64,000 nt of DNA from Ereboglobus sp. PH5-10 (GTDB taxonomy: Bacteria > Verrucomicrobiota > Verrucomicrobiia > Opitutales > Opitutaceae): positions 1-64,000 of the forward strand of contig NZ_JAQFIP010000009.1 in NCBI RefSeq assembly GCF_029504735.1. Reading direction: 5' to 3'. Below the pieces are notes generated by a model. That model saw only the letters and a program-made list of their open reading frames with translations, made no database searches and was not told the origin of the DNA. Positions 32,083 through 41,477 of the stretch are shown here, in pieces (positions within the stretch are counted from its first letter, which is position 1; each line of letters starts with the position of its first letter). The position numbers and the translations under genes are program-made.

Positions 32083-33012
32083 ATGTTTGAAAAATTGTTC
32101 GCAGAACGGGGGCTTTCACTCGACCGGTTGCGCGTGCTTGTCGAGGTGCACGACGCGGGGAGCATCGCGCAGGCGGCTCCCGGCGATTTGATTCGCCAGA
32201 GCCAATACAGCCGCCAGTTGCGCGAGATATCCGAGTTCTTCGGCTGCGAAGTCGCGCGGCGGCAGGGCAAGCTGCTCAAGCTCAGCGCGCGGGGCGCGCG
32301 TCTTGCGGAACTGGCGCGCGCGCAGTTGCGCGCATTGGAGGATTTCCGCTCGGAATGCCGCGAAGAGAGCATTGATTACACAATCGCGGCGGGCGACAGC
32401 CTCATCCACTGGTTTGTCATTCCGAAGCTCGGCGCGCTGGTGTCGGAGTTTGGCGACAAGGCGCGATTCGTGACGGTGAACCTGCGCACGAACGAAATCG
32501 TGCAGCAACTCTGCGACGGGCGCGTGGATTTCGGCGTGATTCGCAAGGATGCGCTGGCCGGCGGCCTGAAGTCCGCGTCACTCGGCGCGCTCGCCTACGC
32601 GGGCGTGGTGCCGTCGGCGTTGTTCGGCGGGCCCGCGCGCGCGGCGAAACAGAAGATCGGCCTGGTTGACGTGCTCGGCGGCGCGCTGCCCCTCGCGGCG
32701 CAAATGGCGGACGGGCAGTTCACGCAACGTCTGCGCGAAGTCGCCGCAAAGGCGGGCGTGGAAATGAGGCCGGCGCTGGTGTGCCAGAGTTTTCCGCAAA
32801 CGCTCGCGGCGGTGCGCTCGGGCGGGTTCGCGGCGGTGCTGCCGGCGATCGCGTTGCGCGACATGGAGCGTGGCAGTTTTGTCGAGGCAAACGCGCCGGA
32901 ATTGGGAAAACTAAAACGCGACCTCGTGCTCGCCTGGAACCCGCGCACCGAGCAAGTGCGCCCGAACGCGCGCAAGCTGGCGGATCGGTTGCGCACGGCG
33001 CTGAAACTCTAG
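32083..33012 (+). CDS. LysR-family transcriptional regulator
   Basis: 309 residues. The N-terminal winged helix-turn-helix reads LSLDRLRVLVEVHDAGSIAQ, then SQYSRQLREISEFFGCEVAR, about residues 11-60. A periplasmic-binding-like effector domain follows (YTIAAGDSLIHWFVIPKLGA and the VDFGVIRKDAL region). The HTH spacing is slightly unusual (AAPGDLIRQSQYSRQL), as in a LysR subgroup that I cannot name. ATG at 32083 chosen because the family start (a short helix before LDRLRVL) begins there. It is divergent from the tRNA-like array and convergent with the large surface protein. The target is unknown; the RNA island is possible by position. Confidence 0.82.
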   Translation: MFEKLFAERGLSLDRLRVLVEVHDAGSIAQAAPGDLIRQSQYSRQLREISEFFGCEVARRQGKLLKLSARGARLAELARAQLRALEDFRSECREESIDYTIAAGDSLIHWFVIPKLGALVSEFGDKARFVTVNLRTNEIVQQLCDGRVDFGVIRKDALAGGLKSASLGALAYAGVVPSALFGGPARAAKQKIGLVDVLGGALPLAAQMADGQFTQRLREVAAKAGVEMRPALVCQSFPQTLAAVRSGGFAAVLPAIALRDMERGSFVEANAPELGKLKRDLVLAWNPRTEQVRPNARKLADRLRTALKL

Positions 33013-33132
33013 GGAAATGTCAAATGTGGGCGCGGCCTGTTTTGACATCCGAGCGAAGCCGGCTCCGCTCGAAGCGCAATCCGTCGCGTCGCACTTTCGC
33101 GGACACGTTTTATCGAGGACACTCCGCCTGCG

Positions 33133-33168
33133 AAAAGGGCGCCCGGCAAACTGGCCGGGCGCCCTTTT
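33133..33168. terminator. Bidirectional terminator between the LysR gene and the surface protein gene
   Basis: A 15-bp stem (AAAAGGGCGCCCGGC, 33133-33147, with GCCGGGCGCCCTTTT, 33154-33168) with a 6-nt loop, T-run on the right and A-run on the left. It can end both convergent transcripts. Confidence 0.88.
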
Positions 33169-33190
33169 TATTTCGTTTGTTAATATACAA

Positions 33191-36100
33191 TCAGAACGGA
33201 GGCAGGATTGTATAGTCCTCGTCGGCCCTCATGCGCTTGACCTTGATGTAATCATCGGGGCCGATGACGATGGAAGATTTTTGGCCGAACAGGGCCCTCC
33301 AGACTCCCCTGCTGTCGAGGTAGTGCATGTAACCCGACGTGGTCTTGGAGCTCAGCGCGTAGACCTCGTCCGCGAGCAACGAAAGCGGCGCGCCCGTCCA
33401 GCCGTTGTCCCGTGTCATCGCGAGCTCGTCCGAGCTCATCGCGCACGGAAACCCGGTCGAGAACAATTGCAGGCCCCTGACGAGCGGCAGGTTGAACGGG
33501 TTCGTGCGAACGGAACCCGTTTGCACAAGACTGAGGCCGGGTGCGCGCGCGACAACCTTGACCACCGTGCCGGGGGCGATGATCGTGCCGGCTTTGTTGA
33601 CGGCAGTTCTTCCGGGGTTCTTTTGCAGGGTCCAAACCGCGCCCGTGCTATCGGGATAATAACAAACCCAGCCCATCAACGGACCATGATAAACTTCCAC
33701 GTGGCTGTAACCAAAGGCCGAGGTGTTTTGGCTGCCGCCATTGCCGCCATGATAACAATCTCCGCGGCACAGCTGCCTGTGGGACAGGCTGCGGATGTTG
33801 TATTTGCCGCGATGCCTGTATGTTTTCTTGCAAACACACTTGTGCGCGGGCGTCGCAATGTCAGCGGAGTCCCTTTTGCCGGCATCCAAGAGCTGCCCGA
33901 GCTTGGCGAGCGTCATGTGCTCGCGCAGGATGCAGCGGGCTCCGGCGATATCCGCGGGAAGCGCGTTTTTCACGGTGCTGCATGAGGACGCGGAGAGGTC
34001 GAGCTTCGCGGACTGGCCCGCAACTTCCGCGACATCATAGCGATCACCGGCGCGCGGCCCGGTGACAACCTCGAGGTAGTAACTGGCGCCGCGCTCGAGC
34101 GCGGGAAGCGTTTCGTTGAAGGTAATCGTTTTGCTGGAACCGGCGGAAACGATGCCGGCCCAGACATCGTCGAGCAGGGGGAACGCGACCGTGGCGGTTC
34201 TGCCGTATGAAAAACCGCGATACATCGCGCCGACGGGGTCGGAGAGCATCGAGATGGGAATGGAGCGCGTGACCGTGCCCCTGAGCGAGGATGGCGCGGT
34301 GGCCTCGATGCGGAAGAACTGGCTGGCGCGTTGCGTGAGGGGCGAGGCGGAGCGGATGATGACGTAGTCGCTCAGCGCGTCGCGAGCGGTGACGGAGACC
34401 TCGACGGGATTAAGATCGGCAGCCTGCTTGAGATTGCTGTAAATGCGCACGGCCGACCGGACATCGCCAAGGGCGCGGCGGCGCACGTAGCCAACCGCGG
34501 GATATTTGCTTTGGCCAACGATGACCGTGGTCGCGACGATGCCATGGCAATCAACCTTGGTCGGATCGAGCATGAGGATGAACTCGAGAAGATTCGGAAT
34601 GCCGTCGCCATCGGGATCGGCCGTGGGCGCGCGATCGGCGACGGGGAGATTGAAACCGTTTATCCAAGCCGTGTAGGGGTTGGTCGACGGTTCCGGCTCG
34701 ACATCGGAGGCGGTGGTGAGCTTGAGCGTGTTGCCATCGACAATGATCCGGCCCGTGATTCCATCACCGAGCGCGAGGGTGGCGAAATCGGCGTTTGCGA
34801 GCGAGGTGCTACCGAAGGTGGCGATGACGTGGGTTTCGTTTTGTGTCCACGCGCCGCTTTTCACAGGGGCGACATTGAGCAGGCTGGCGCCGGCGCGCTC
34901 GACAGCGCCGGTCACGTTGAGGCGGTCTCCGCGGTCAATGTCGATTTTGAGCGTGCCGCCGGACTGCCATTCGAGGCTGGCGATGGTTTGGGCGCCGCTG
35001 GGGGCGAGAACGCCGTCGCCAAGAACAACCCTGCCCGCGCTTCCCGCGCCGGCGAGAGCGAGCGTGGTCGCGCCGGTGATTTCGGTTGTCGCGGCATGCG
35101 CAAGGGGGCCGGCAATCGAAACCTCGCCGCCGCCGGCGACCTGGAGATTGCCGTCGCCGGAAAGCCCCCGCCCGATGGCGAGCGTGTGGCCGGCGGTGTT
35201 GATGCTGGCGGCGATGCTGCCCGCGGGCACGGAGGAATCGGTGAGCGCGGCGACGGAAAGCGCGCGGCCCGGCGCGTCAACATCGCCCGTGAGGACAAGC
35301 GTGGGCGCGATGAGATCGCCCGCAAAGGAAAGCGCGCCGCCAGCCGCGCCAAGGGCGGCGTCGGAGGCGATGACGAGCTCGCCCTCCTCGATCGTGGTGC
35401 TGCCGGTGTAGGTGTTGACACCGGAGAGCAGAAGCGTGCCGTCGCCGGTCTTGGTGATTGAGCCGTCGCCCGTAATGCCGCCCGCGAAAGCGGTGGTGCC
35501 GTTGGAAATGGTGACGTTGGTGCCGCCGTAATAGGTGTCGATGTTTTCGGTGATGCCGTTGACGAGCGTGGCCGTGGCGCCGTTGTTGAGTTCGAGCGTG
35601 GCGGACGCGGAGTCGGCGGTGAGGTTCCAGAGGGTGTTGTCGGCATTAATCGCGAGCGTGGAGTTCGCCGCGAGCGTCACGAGCGCGCTATACGAAATGG
35701 CATCGGCCGTATTGAGAACAATTTTGCCCGCAATCAGGGAGGTGGCGCCGTAATAGGCGTTGGCCGCGCCCAGCGTGAGCGTGGCGCCGCCGATTTTTTG
35801 AAGGCCGCCGAGCACGCCTCCGTATCCGTAGGAATCGCCATACGAGATGGTGCCGCTGATGAGCATGTCGCGGTTGTCGAGCCCGCCGAGCACGAGGGTG
35901 GAATCGCCGAGATAGACGTTGCCGCTGCCGGCAAGGTGTCCGATCGCGAAGGTGTCGCCCACGCCGCCGATCGTTTGGATGCAGAGGTATCCAGGACTGG
36001 ACGGGGTGGCGTTGTTGCTGATGCTCACCGAGGCCGCGGAAACAGGCATGTCGAAATAATAAAACTCGATCGCTCCGCCGTCGTTTCTGATGGTGGCCGA

Positions 36101-37012
36101 ACCGGGCAGGGCATTGTCCCAAAATTGAAGGCTCCCGTTGGGATTAATGTTAATGGCGGAGCTTCCGGCGGAACTATTCTCCCAAAAGCTCAGCGTGCAC
36201 AAGGATGACGAACCGTCGGAGCCGAGATTGATCGTTCCGTTGAAACGCGACTCGCCAAAAAAGAAGACGCTGCCATCGGAGGCGTTCACCAAACCATTCA
36301 ATTGCGCCGCGTCCGAACCATAGTCGCCGACTTGCAGATAGGCCTCGGCGTCCAGGGTGATTCCGCCCGAATTGACCAATGTGCCCGTGATATAAAGCGC
36401 GGAATTGTTAACCGTGGTCGCGCCGGTGTGGTTTTGCAGTCCGCCAAGGGTGATATCGGACGCCCCCCCGTAGGACTCGATGGACAGCGGTCCCGCACCG
36501 GCGAAGGCCTGCTCAATGACGATGCGGCCGGCCAGCGCGCCGCCGTTTGCGCCAAGTGACACCAGACGCGCCGGGTCAAGCGTGATCTGGTTGCTCGAGT
36601 AAAGCATGCCTCCATCAAGCGTGATTGAGCCGCCCGCGGCGCCAAGCGCGGCGTCGGCGCGCGAATACCCCTCGTCAAATGAAATAACGCCCCCGCTGAC
36701 CGTCAGTCCGCCGGTGAACGTGTTTTCCGCGGCCAGCCAGAGATCGCCCGCCCCGGTTTTGAGCACGCCGCCCGCGCCGCTGATGACGCCGCCCTGCGCC
36801 GCATAACCGTTGTTCACGCGCAGCTCCTCGACATTGCCCGCGACGCCGGTCGAGACCGGATCCGAGCGATACTCATCATCATCATATTGTATCGCAGCCG
36901 TGAGCGGTGAAAAGAATCCCGCGGCAAACACGGCGGCGGCCGTGGCGAGGGATTTAATTGAACAATTACCAAGGCAACAGAGGGTGGTGGTGCGACTATG
37001 TTTAGTGTTCAT
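33191..37012 (-). CDS. Large surface/secreted protein with autotransporter-associated beta-strand repeats
   Basis: 1273 residues. An N-terminal export signal (hydrophobic LATAAAVFAAGFFSPLTAA) is followed by about 800 residues of repeats such as LTVSGGVISFDEG and GSTTIEEGELVIASDAALGA, which match autotransporter-associated beta-strand repeats and should form a long right-handed beta-helix. A Ca-binding-like TADPDGDGIPNLLEFILMLD segment lies near residue 800. The rest, ending YHYLD... style with MHYLDSRGVWRALFGQ, resembles the TIGR02597 family of this phylum. There is no C-terminal outer-membrane barrel of the classical autotransporter type, so secretion must differ. A possible adhesin or sheath protein. 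The gene is followed by the shared terminator. Confidence 0.82.
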   Translation of the reverse strand: MNTKHSRTTTLCCLGNCSIKSLATAAAVFAAGFFSPLTAAIQYDDDEYRSDPVSTGVAGNVEELRVNNGYAAQGGVISGAGGVLKTGAGDLWLAAENTFTGGLTVSGGVISFDEGYSRADAALGAAGGSITLDGGMLYSSNQITLDPARLVSLGANGGALAGRIVIEQAFAGAGPLSIESYGGASDITLGGLQNHTGATTVNNSALYITGTLVNSGGITLDAEAYLQVGDYGSDAAQLNGLVNASDGSVFFFGESRFNGTINLGSDGSSSLCTLSFWENSSAGSSAININPNGSLQFWDNALPGSATIRNDGGAIEFYYFDMPVSAASVSISNNATPSSPGYLCIQTIGGVGDTFAIGHLAGSGNVYLGDSTLVLGGLDNRDMLISGTISYGDSYGYGGVLGGLQKIGGATLTLGAANAYYGATSLIAGKIVLNTADAISYSALVTLAANSTLAINADNTLWNLTADSASATLELNNGATATLVNGITENIDTYYGGTNVTISNGTTAFAGGITGDGSITKTGDGTLLLSGVNTYTGSTTIEEGELVIASDAALGAAGGALSFAGDLIAPTLVLTGDVDAPGRALSVAALTDSSVPAGSIAASINTAGHTLAIGRGLSGDGNLQVAGGGEVSIAGPLAHAATTEITGATTLALAGAGSAGRVVLGDGVLAPSGAQTIASLEWQSGGTLKIDIDRGDRLNVTGAVERAGASLLNVAPVKSGAWTQNETHVIATFGSTSLANADFATLALGDGITGRIIVDGNTLKLTTASDVEPEPSTNPYTAWINGFNLPVADRAPTADPDGDGIPNLLEFILMLDPTKVDCHGIVATTVIVGQSKYPAVGYVRRRALGDVRSAVRIYSNLKQAADLNPVEVSVTARDALSDYVIIRSASPLTQRASQFFRIEATAPSSLRGTVTRSIPISMLSDPVGAMYRGFSYGRTATVAFPLLDDVWAGIVSAGSSKTITFNETLPALERGASYYLEVVTGPRAGDRYDVAEVAGQSAKLDLSASSCSTVKNALPADIAGARCILREHMTLAKLGQLLDAGKRDSADIATPAHKCVCKKTYRHRGKYNIRSLSHRQLCRGDCYHGGNGGSQNTSAFGYSHVEVYHGPLMGWVCYYPDSTGAVWTLQKNPGRTAVNKAGTIIAPGTVVKVVARAPGLSLVQTGSVRTNPFNLPLVRGLQLFSTGFPCAMSSDELAMTRDNGWTGAPLSLLADEVYALSSKTTSGYMHYLDSRGVWRALFGQKSSIVIGPDDYIKVKRMRADEDYTILPPF

Positions 37013-37395
37013 TGTTTTGAGGACTGATTATGGGTTATTTTTATGCTTTATTTACGTTAATCCCATCGGGACAGAGTGAATTCTACGAACTGCCTGTTGG
37101 GCCTGGGGTTTTATTGGGGAGCAAAACCAATTGGGGAAATCTGCAAACAAGTCAAGCAATCAGCTGATTGATAGATTGTTACGAACTTGCAATAAATGGC
37201 GTTAATTACATAATAATTTCAGATGGGCACACTATTTCAAAAATGCACCCGAAAGGAACAATGGAGGGAGCGGGAAACGCTCACGATTGATTCACTCATC
37301 TGAAAACCGCCCTCGTTTCCCATAAAAACCTCATCATTCTAAAAAAACAAGGCTACCAAGGGCTTGGCCCGGCTGATTTACACCAATTGCACGGA
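37013..37395. other. Upstream region of the surface protein gene
   Basis: About 380 bp of AT-rich DNA with no supportable gene. It is the likely promoter and 5' UTR of the leftward surface protein; the MATE gene's stop codon is at its right edge. No clear terminator for the MATE gene was seen. Confidence 0.5.
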
Positions 37396-38808
37396 TTAAG
37401 CCCGGACATCGTCGCGGACGGAACCGTCAAAACCGCGCCCGTGCCCCGTTCGCGTCAGCCGCGCGAATCTCAGCGAAAGCGTCACCGCGGCAACCGCCAG
37501 CGCCAGCGCCAGTGCAATCCAAACTCCCACCGGCCCGCCGTCGCCGCGCACCCCGTAAAAATACCCCAGCGGCAACGCGACCACCCAATAGGCGACAAAT
37601 GTGACCACCGTCGGCACCTTCACATCGGTCAGCCCGCGCAGCATGCCCGCGCCCACGACTTGCACGCCGTCGAAAATCTGGAACACCGCCGCCACCAGCA
37701 AAAGCTGCGCCGCCAGCGCGGTCACCGCCGCGTCCTGTTTGAACCAACCCGCGATCATCCACCGTCCCAGCGAAATCACCAGGGCCGTGAACGCCATCCA
37801 GAGCACGCACATCGCCATCGCGCCAAACCCCACCGTGCGCACACGCTCGCGCTCGCCCGCGCCCGCGCACTGCCCCACCCGGATCGACGCCGCCGTCGCC
37901 AGCCCCAGCACAAACATGAACGTGAACGCCGCGCAATTCATCGCGATCTGGTGCGCCGCGATCGGATCGACGCTGTTGAACCAGCCCATCATCACCGCCG
38001 CCGCCGCAAAGGCGACACTCTCAAACAGCAACTGCCCCGAAGTCGGCACGCCGATGCGCAGCATCGCCATGACCCGCGAGCCCTTCGTCGCAAAAAACCA
38101 GCGCGCCGGCCACGCCTCGCGCGCGGCATCATCCGCGGCGCCCGCCGCCGCCGCGCGCCTCAACCACCAGAACAATGCGGACGCCGCCGCCACGCGCGAA
38201 ATCAACGTCGCCCAACCCGCGCCCACAAGCCCCAGCCTCGGCGCGCCCAAGTTGCCGTAAATCAGCACCCAGTTCAGCGCCACGTTCAAAAACACGCATG
38301 CGATCAAAATAAACATCGGCTCCCAGGGCCGCCCCATCGCCTCGGAATACTGGCGCAACACCTGAAAAATCATCACTGGCGCGAGCGACACCGCCACGAT
38401 GCGGAAATACGCCCCCGCCGCCGCCACGACCGCCGCGGGCTGGTCGAACAAATGCAACCGGTAACTCAACACAAACAACCCCGCCATCTCGATCGCGCAA
38501 AACACAACCGCCATCAACAGCCCGTGCCGCAGCAGCTCGCCGCACTCGCGCGGATTGTTCTCGCCGTGCGCGCGCGCCACCAGCACCGGCACCGACGCCA
38601 GCAGCCCGATCGCCGCGATGTAGAACATGTTGAAAATATTGCCCGCAAACGCCGAGGCCGCGAACGACACCTTGTCCCCGATGAGACTGATCATGTAGCT
38701 GTCCGTGATCCCCATCGCGATCTGCCCCACCTGCCCGGCAATGATCGGCACCGCGAGCAGCAACGTGCCGCGCGCCTCCGAAAGATACGACTGTGCCCTG
38801 GATGCCAT
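37396..38808 (-). CDS. MATE-family multidrug efflux transporter
   Basis: 470 residues with about 12 membrane helices. The N-terminal LLLAVPIIAGQVGQIAMGIT motif is the family start. Repeat-half features include LIGDKVSFAASAFAG and the second-half VAFAAAAVMMGWFNSVDPIA and MNCAAFTFMFVLGLATAASI. It exports cationic drugs or metabolites in exchange for Na+ or H+ across the inner membrane. The ATG at 38808 puts about 20 residues before the first helix; an upstream reading in frame is arginine-rich and unlikely. It is 94 bp downstream of the GYF_2 protein gene, same strand. Substrate unknown. Confidence 0.9.
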   Translation of the reverse strand: MASRAQSYLSEARGTLLLAVPIIAGQVGQIAMGITDSYMISLIGDKVSFAASAFAGNIFNMFYIAAIGLLASVPVLVARAHGENNPRECGELLRHGLLMAVVFCAIEMAGLFVLSYRLHLFDQPAAVVAAAGAYFRIVAVSLAPVMIFQVLRQYSEAMGRPWEPMFILIACVFLNVALNWVLIYGNLGAPRLGLVGAGWATLISRVAAASALFWWLRRAAAAGAADDAAREAWPARWFFATKGSRVMAMLRIGVPTSGQLLFESVAFAAAAVMMGWFNSVDPIAAHQIAMNCAAFTFMFVLGLATAASIRVGQCAGAGERERVRTVGFGAMAMCVLWMAFTALVISLGRWMIAGWFKQDAAVTALAAQLLLVAAVFQIFDGVQVVGAGMLRGLTDVKVPTVVTFVAYWVVALPLGYFYGVRGDGGPVGVWIALALALAVAAVTLSLRFARLTRTGHGRGFDGSVRDDVRA

Positions 38809-38902
38809 GCTTGGAACCGGCGAACCATGCAACCGCGCGCGCGCAACGCAATTATTAACTGGAATGCGGATCGCCGCGATGCCGCCCCCCCGGCGCGCAA
38901 CC

Positions 38903-39799
38903 TCAATCCTTCGGATTGCACAAATCCTCATACGCCTGCGCATACGAGGCAATGGTCAGGGGCACCAGCAGATACACACCGACTAGGAACAACAGCAACC
39001 CAAGGCATGAAATCAACCCCGCCAAAACCATCAGCAGCAAAAACCGCCAGAACTGCGCGCCAATAACACGCCTGCTCACCTTCATCGCATCCCTCCAGTC
39101 GAGATTTTTGTCGATGATCAGCGGAAACACAAAGTTGAGCACCACCGAAATGTAAAGCACCACGGCCATGCCCGCCAATCCGCCGACCACCGCCATCACC
39201 AAACCCACCGGGGATTGCAGAACCGCCCCGATCACAACAAAAACATAAATCGGCAGCATGCACGCGAGCACGATCCCAAAAATCGCCAGATTGCCCACGA
39301 TCAGCGGCGCGGTCATGCGCGAAAAACCCACAAACACATCGGAAAGCTGTCTTTGCTGCCCGCGCATTTTTCCCAAGTAATAATAATAAATTCCCGCCAT
39401 GCCCAACCCCGTGGCGATCAGCGCGCCAAACGGCACCGCGTTCATCAGCAGCAACGTCAGCAGCGTCACGCCGAGTATCGGCCCGAAATCCGATTTATAA
39501 AACGCCCACCCGCGCGAAATGCAGCCGATGACGTCGAGCGGCTTTGCGCGCGCGATCAAATCCGCCGCATACGCCTCGGCGTCGATTGTGACCGGGGTTT
39601 TTCTGGCCGACTCGGGCAGCGGTGGCGGTGCTTCATTCTCCGCGAATTCCGGAAAGGCCGCCAGCGTTTGCCACTCGGGCGAATCCGCCCTCCGCGCCTT
39701 CGTCTGCAAAACCGCGCGCCCCTCGTTCAGCCACGCCTTAACCGTGGCCGCGTCCACCGGCCCATACTCAACACCATCGCTGCCAAGGATAATAAACAT
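38903..39799 (-). CDS. GYF_2-domain membrane protein
   Basis: 298 residues. Residues 1-50 (MFIILGSDGVEYGPVDAATV, then WLNEGRAVLQTKARRA) are a GYF_2 domain, a small peptide-binding-like module. From about residue 95 there are five or six membrane helices in a DUF975-like integral-membrane region (LGVTLLTLLLMNAVPFGALI, VFVGFSRMTAPLIVGNLAIF). Proteins of this layout are frequent in the phylum and have no known function. It could regulate or assemble membrane partners. Same strand as the MATE gene; they may be cotranscribed. Confidence 0.75.
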   Translation of the reverse strand: MFIILGSDGVEYGPVDAATVKAWLNEGRAVLQTKARRADSPEWQTLAAFPEFAENEAPPPLPESARKTPVTIDAEAYAADLIARAKPLDVIGCISRGWAFYKSDFGPILGVTLLTLLLMNAVPFGALIATGLGMAGIYYYYLGKMRGQQRQLSDVFVGFSRMTAPLIVGNLAIFGIVLACMLPIYVFVVIGAVLQSPVGLVMAVVGGLAGMAVVLYISVVLNFVFPLIIDKNLDWRDAMKVSRRVIGAQFWRFLLLMVLAGLISCLGLLLFLVGVYLLVPLTIASYAQAYEDLCNPKD

Positions 39800-39915
39800 G
39801 CGTGTAAATTTGAAAATTTGTTAAAATGGCGCAACTTGTTTTTTCAATATTTACCATTAGCCAACCGCTTCCGCCTCAAATTTGAAATCGAACGGAAATA
39901 TTGGCAACGATTTGA

Positions 39916-40596
39916 CTAGCCATCCTTGTCACTGCGTTTGTTCGTGTTTGTTTCTGAATCCACCGGCGCAGCCGAATCCGTTTTCTTGTCCTTCTGCAAA
40001 TCTTCCCAAAATGCCAAAAGAAGCTTCCCACTTGCATGATCGGGATGTCCTCCGCCTAAATCTTTAAGCAATGCTGATTTTCTCCCCCCTAAAAACCCGA
40101 ACGCATTGCGAATCCACATGCCCCACCCAAAATGTAAACGGATTAGATCATCTTTCTTCATTGATCTAATCTGTTCGATTTCATCGGAACTCATGATCTT
40201 TCGCAGTGTGCTTATGGCTTCAGTTTCGGTTTTCGGTATGGGGAGAGCCTTGTCAAATCGACAATCCCATTCGGCGGATGGACGAAAAACATACTCCTTT
40301 CCCGCCAGTTTATTTTGAAAAACCAATTCCCCTTCTTTTTTCGACAACTTTACAACAATACCGCTGTTTGTTTTGAATTTAATATATTTTTTATTGATGC
40401 GAGCCTTGTATATGTCGGATCTTCGAATTCCGTCAAAAAGTGTCTGACTCTCAATTTTTCCATTGGGCAAAAGCAGCACCCTCCAAGGATAATCATACTT
40501 GTCTTCCGGGACATGCGTCCACGACTTGACTGGAGCCTCGGCTTCCGCATGGCAGGCAATAAACAAAAACAAACACAACCATTTCAATAGTTTCAT
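39916..40596 (-). CDS. Exported protein with DUF6794-like C-terminal domain
   Basis: 226 residues with a signal peptide (LLKWLCLFLFIACHAEA), possibly cleaved as a lipoprotein at the Cys or by signal peptidase I after AEA. The C-terminal part (ISTLRKIMSSDEIEQIRSMK, then LIRLHFGWGMWIRNAFGFLG and HPDHASGKLLLAFWEDL) looks like DUF6794, a domain with conserved HFGxGxWIRN and HPDxxS. Function unknown; the domain is found in small scattered proteins, some in toxin or immunity contexts. It is more AT-rich than its neighbours. The next gene on the strand starts beyond it at 40617. Confidence 0.6.
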   Translation of the reverse strand: MKLLKWLCLFLFIACHAEAEAPVKSWTHVPEDKYDYPWRVLLLPNGKIESQTLFDGIRRSDIYKARINKKYIKFKTNSGIVVKLSKKEGELVFQNKLAGKEYVFRPSAEWDCRFDKALPIPKTETEAISTLRKIMSSDEIEQIRSMKKDDLIRLHFGWGMWIRNAFGFLGGRKSALLKDLGGGHPDHASGKLLLAFWEDLQKDKKTDSAAPVDSETNTNKRSDKDG

Positions 40597-40616
40597 ATTA
40601 TTTAAACGGGTTTGGC

Positions 40617-41060
40617 TTAATTCTGCCTCAAATTATAAACTTCCATCACCGACCGTCGCGAAAGCACGACGATGGTGAAGACGCCGAGCAGCGTTCCTAT
40701 CGGCATGTTCAGGCAATTAAGCCCGGACACCACCAGGGAAAACACGCGGTTCCGTCGCGCCTTGATACAGCCCGCCGAAAGCAAATTGAGCACCATCGAC
40801 ACCACCACAAGCACTGCACCAATTACATAAAACCATTTGAACATATCAAAAAAGCCCTCCGGCGGCGCGCTCCCGCCTTGCGCGTTTTCCCACATTTCGG
40901 GATTCGAGAAAAACATCCGCATAAACGCGTAATGCATGCCGATGAAGCCTAGCCAAAGGAAGCCCAGCCCGGCGTTCACATAGTGGCAAATCACCAAAGC
41001 CCGCAAATGGCCGTCATCTGTTTTACTTTGCTCGGGGAACAAGGGCGGGGGCGTGTTCAT
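40617..41060 (-). CDS. Four-helix membrane protein of unknown function
   Basis: 147 residues starting MNTPPPLFPEQSKTDDGHLR, with hydrophobic segments ALVICHYVNAGLGFLWLGFI, FYVIGAVLVVVSMVLNLLSA and VSGLNCLNMPIGTLLGVFTI. The alternation of a proline-rich lead and tightly spaced helices is common in small membrane proteins of this phylum. No function can be assigned. The ATG at 41060 was chosen because the upstream frame lacks protein-like character; ATG at 41069 is an alternative. It is divergent from the helicase gene, with 410 bp between that hold no gene. Confidence 0.6.
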   Translation of the reverse strand: MNTPPPLFPEQSKTDDGHLRALVICHYVNAGLGFLWLGFIGMHYAFMRMFFSNPEMWENAQGGSAPPEGFFDMFKWFYVIGAVLVVVSMVLNLLSAGCIKARRNRVFSLVVSGLNCLNMPIGTLLGVFTIVVLSRRSVMEVYNLRQN

Positions 41061-41477
41061 GCAAAACATATTTCCCGCCTCGCCTTCCCGGAGCAAGCCT
41101 TCCATGCGGCAAACATTTCTCGCGCATTTCCCCGCCACATCACGTCGCGCCCGTGGAAAAATAGGCTGCGGCGCTCCGCATAACCATGCGCTCACTTTGC
41201 CTTCACCATCCACGCCAATGAGCGACTCCTCCAACTCTCCGCCAGCACATTGGAACCTGCTTGTTGTTCATTATGAAGTCACAATTTTGTCATGCTTAAA
41301 GGCACACTGCTCGAAATACTGTGCACGCGGGCATTGCCTCCCCATGCGCCGTGGAAAGAGCACCCTCCAAACCCAGCTCGCCTGAAAACACAAAGGTGTG
41401 CCGGCGGCTAACCGAGGAAAACAAGGCTCGCGCCGCGCGCATCCGCGCACTCACTGTTTTCCCTTCACTCCGCCAAC

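Noticed and set aside
37387-39066. A 559-codon rightward frame opposite the MATE gene
   Set aside because: Arg/His/Pro-rich shadow that spans a gene boundary; no features.
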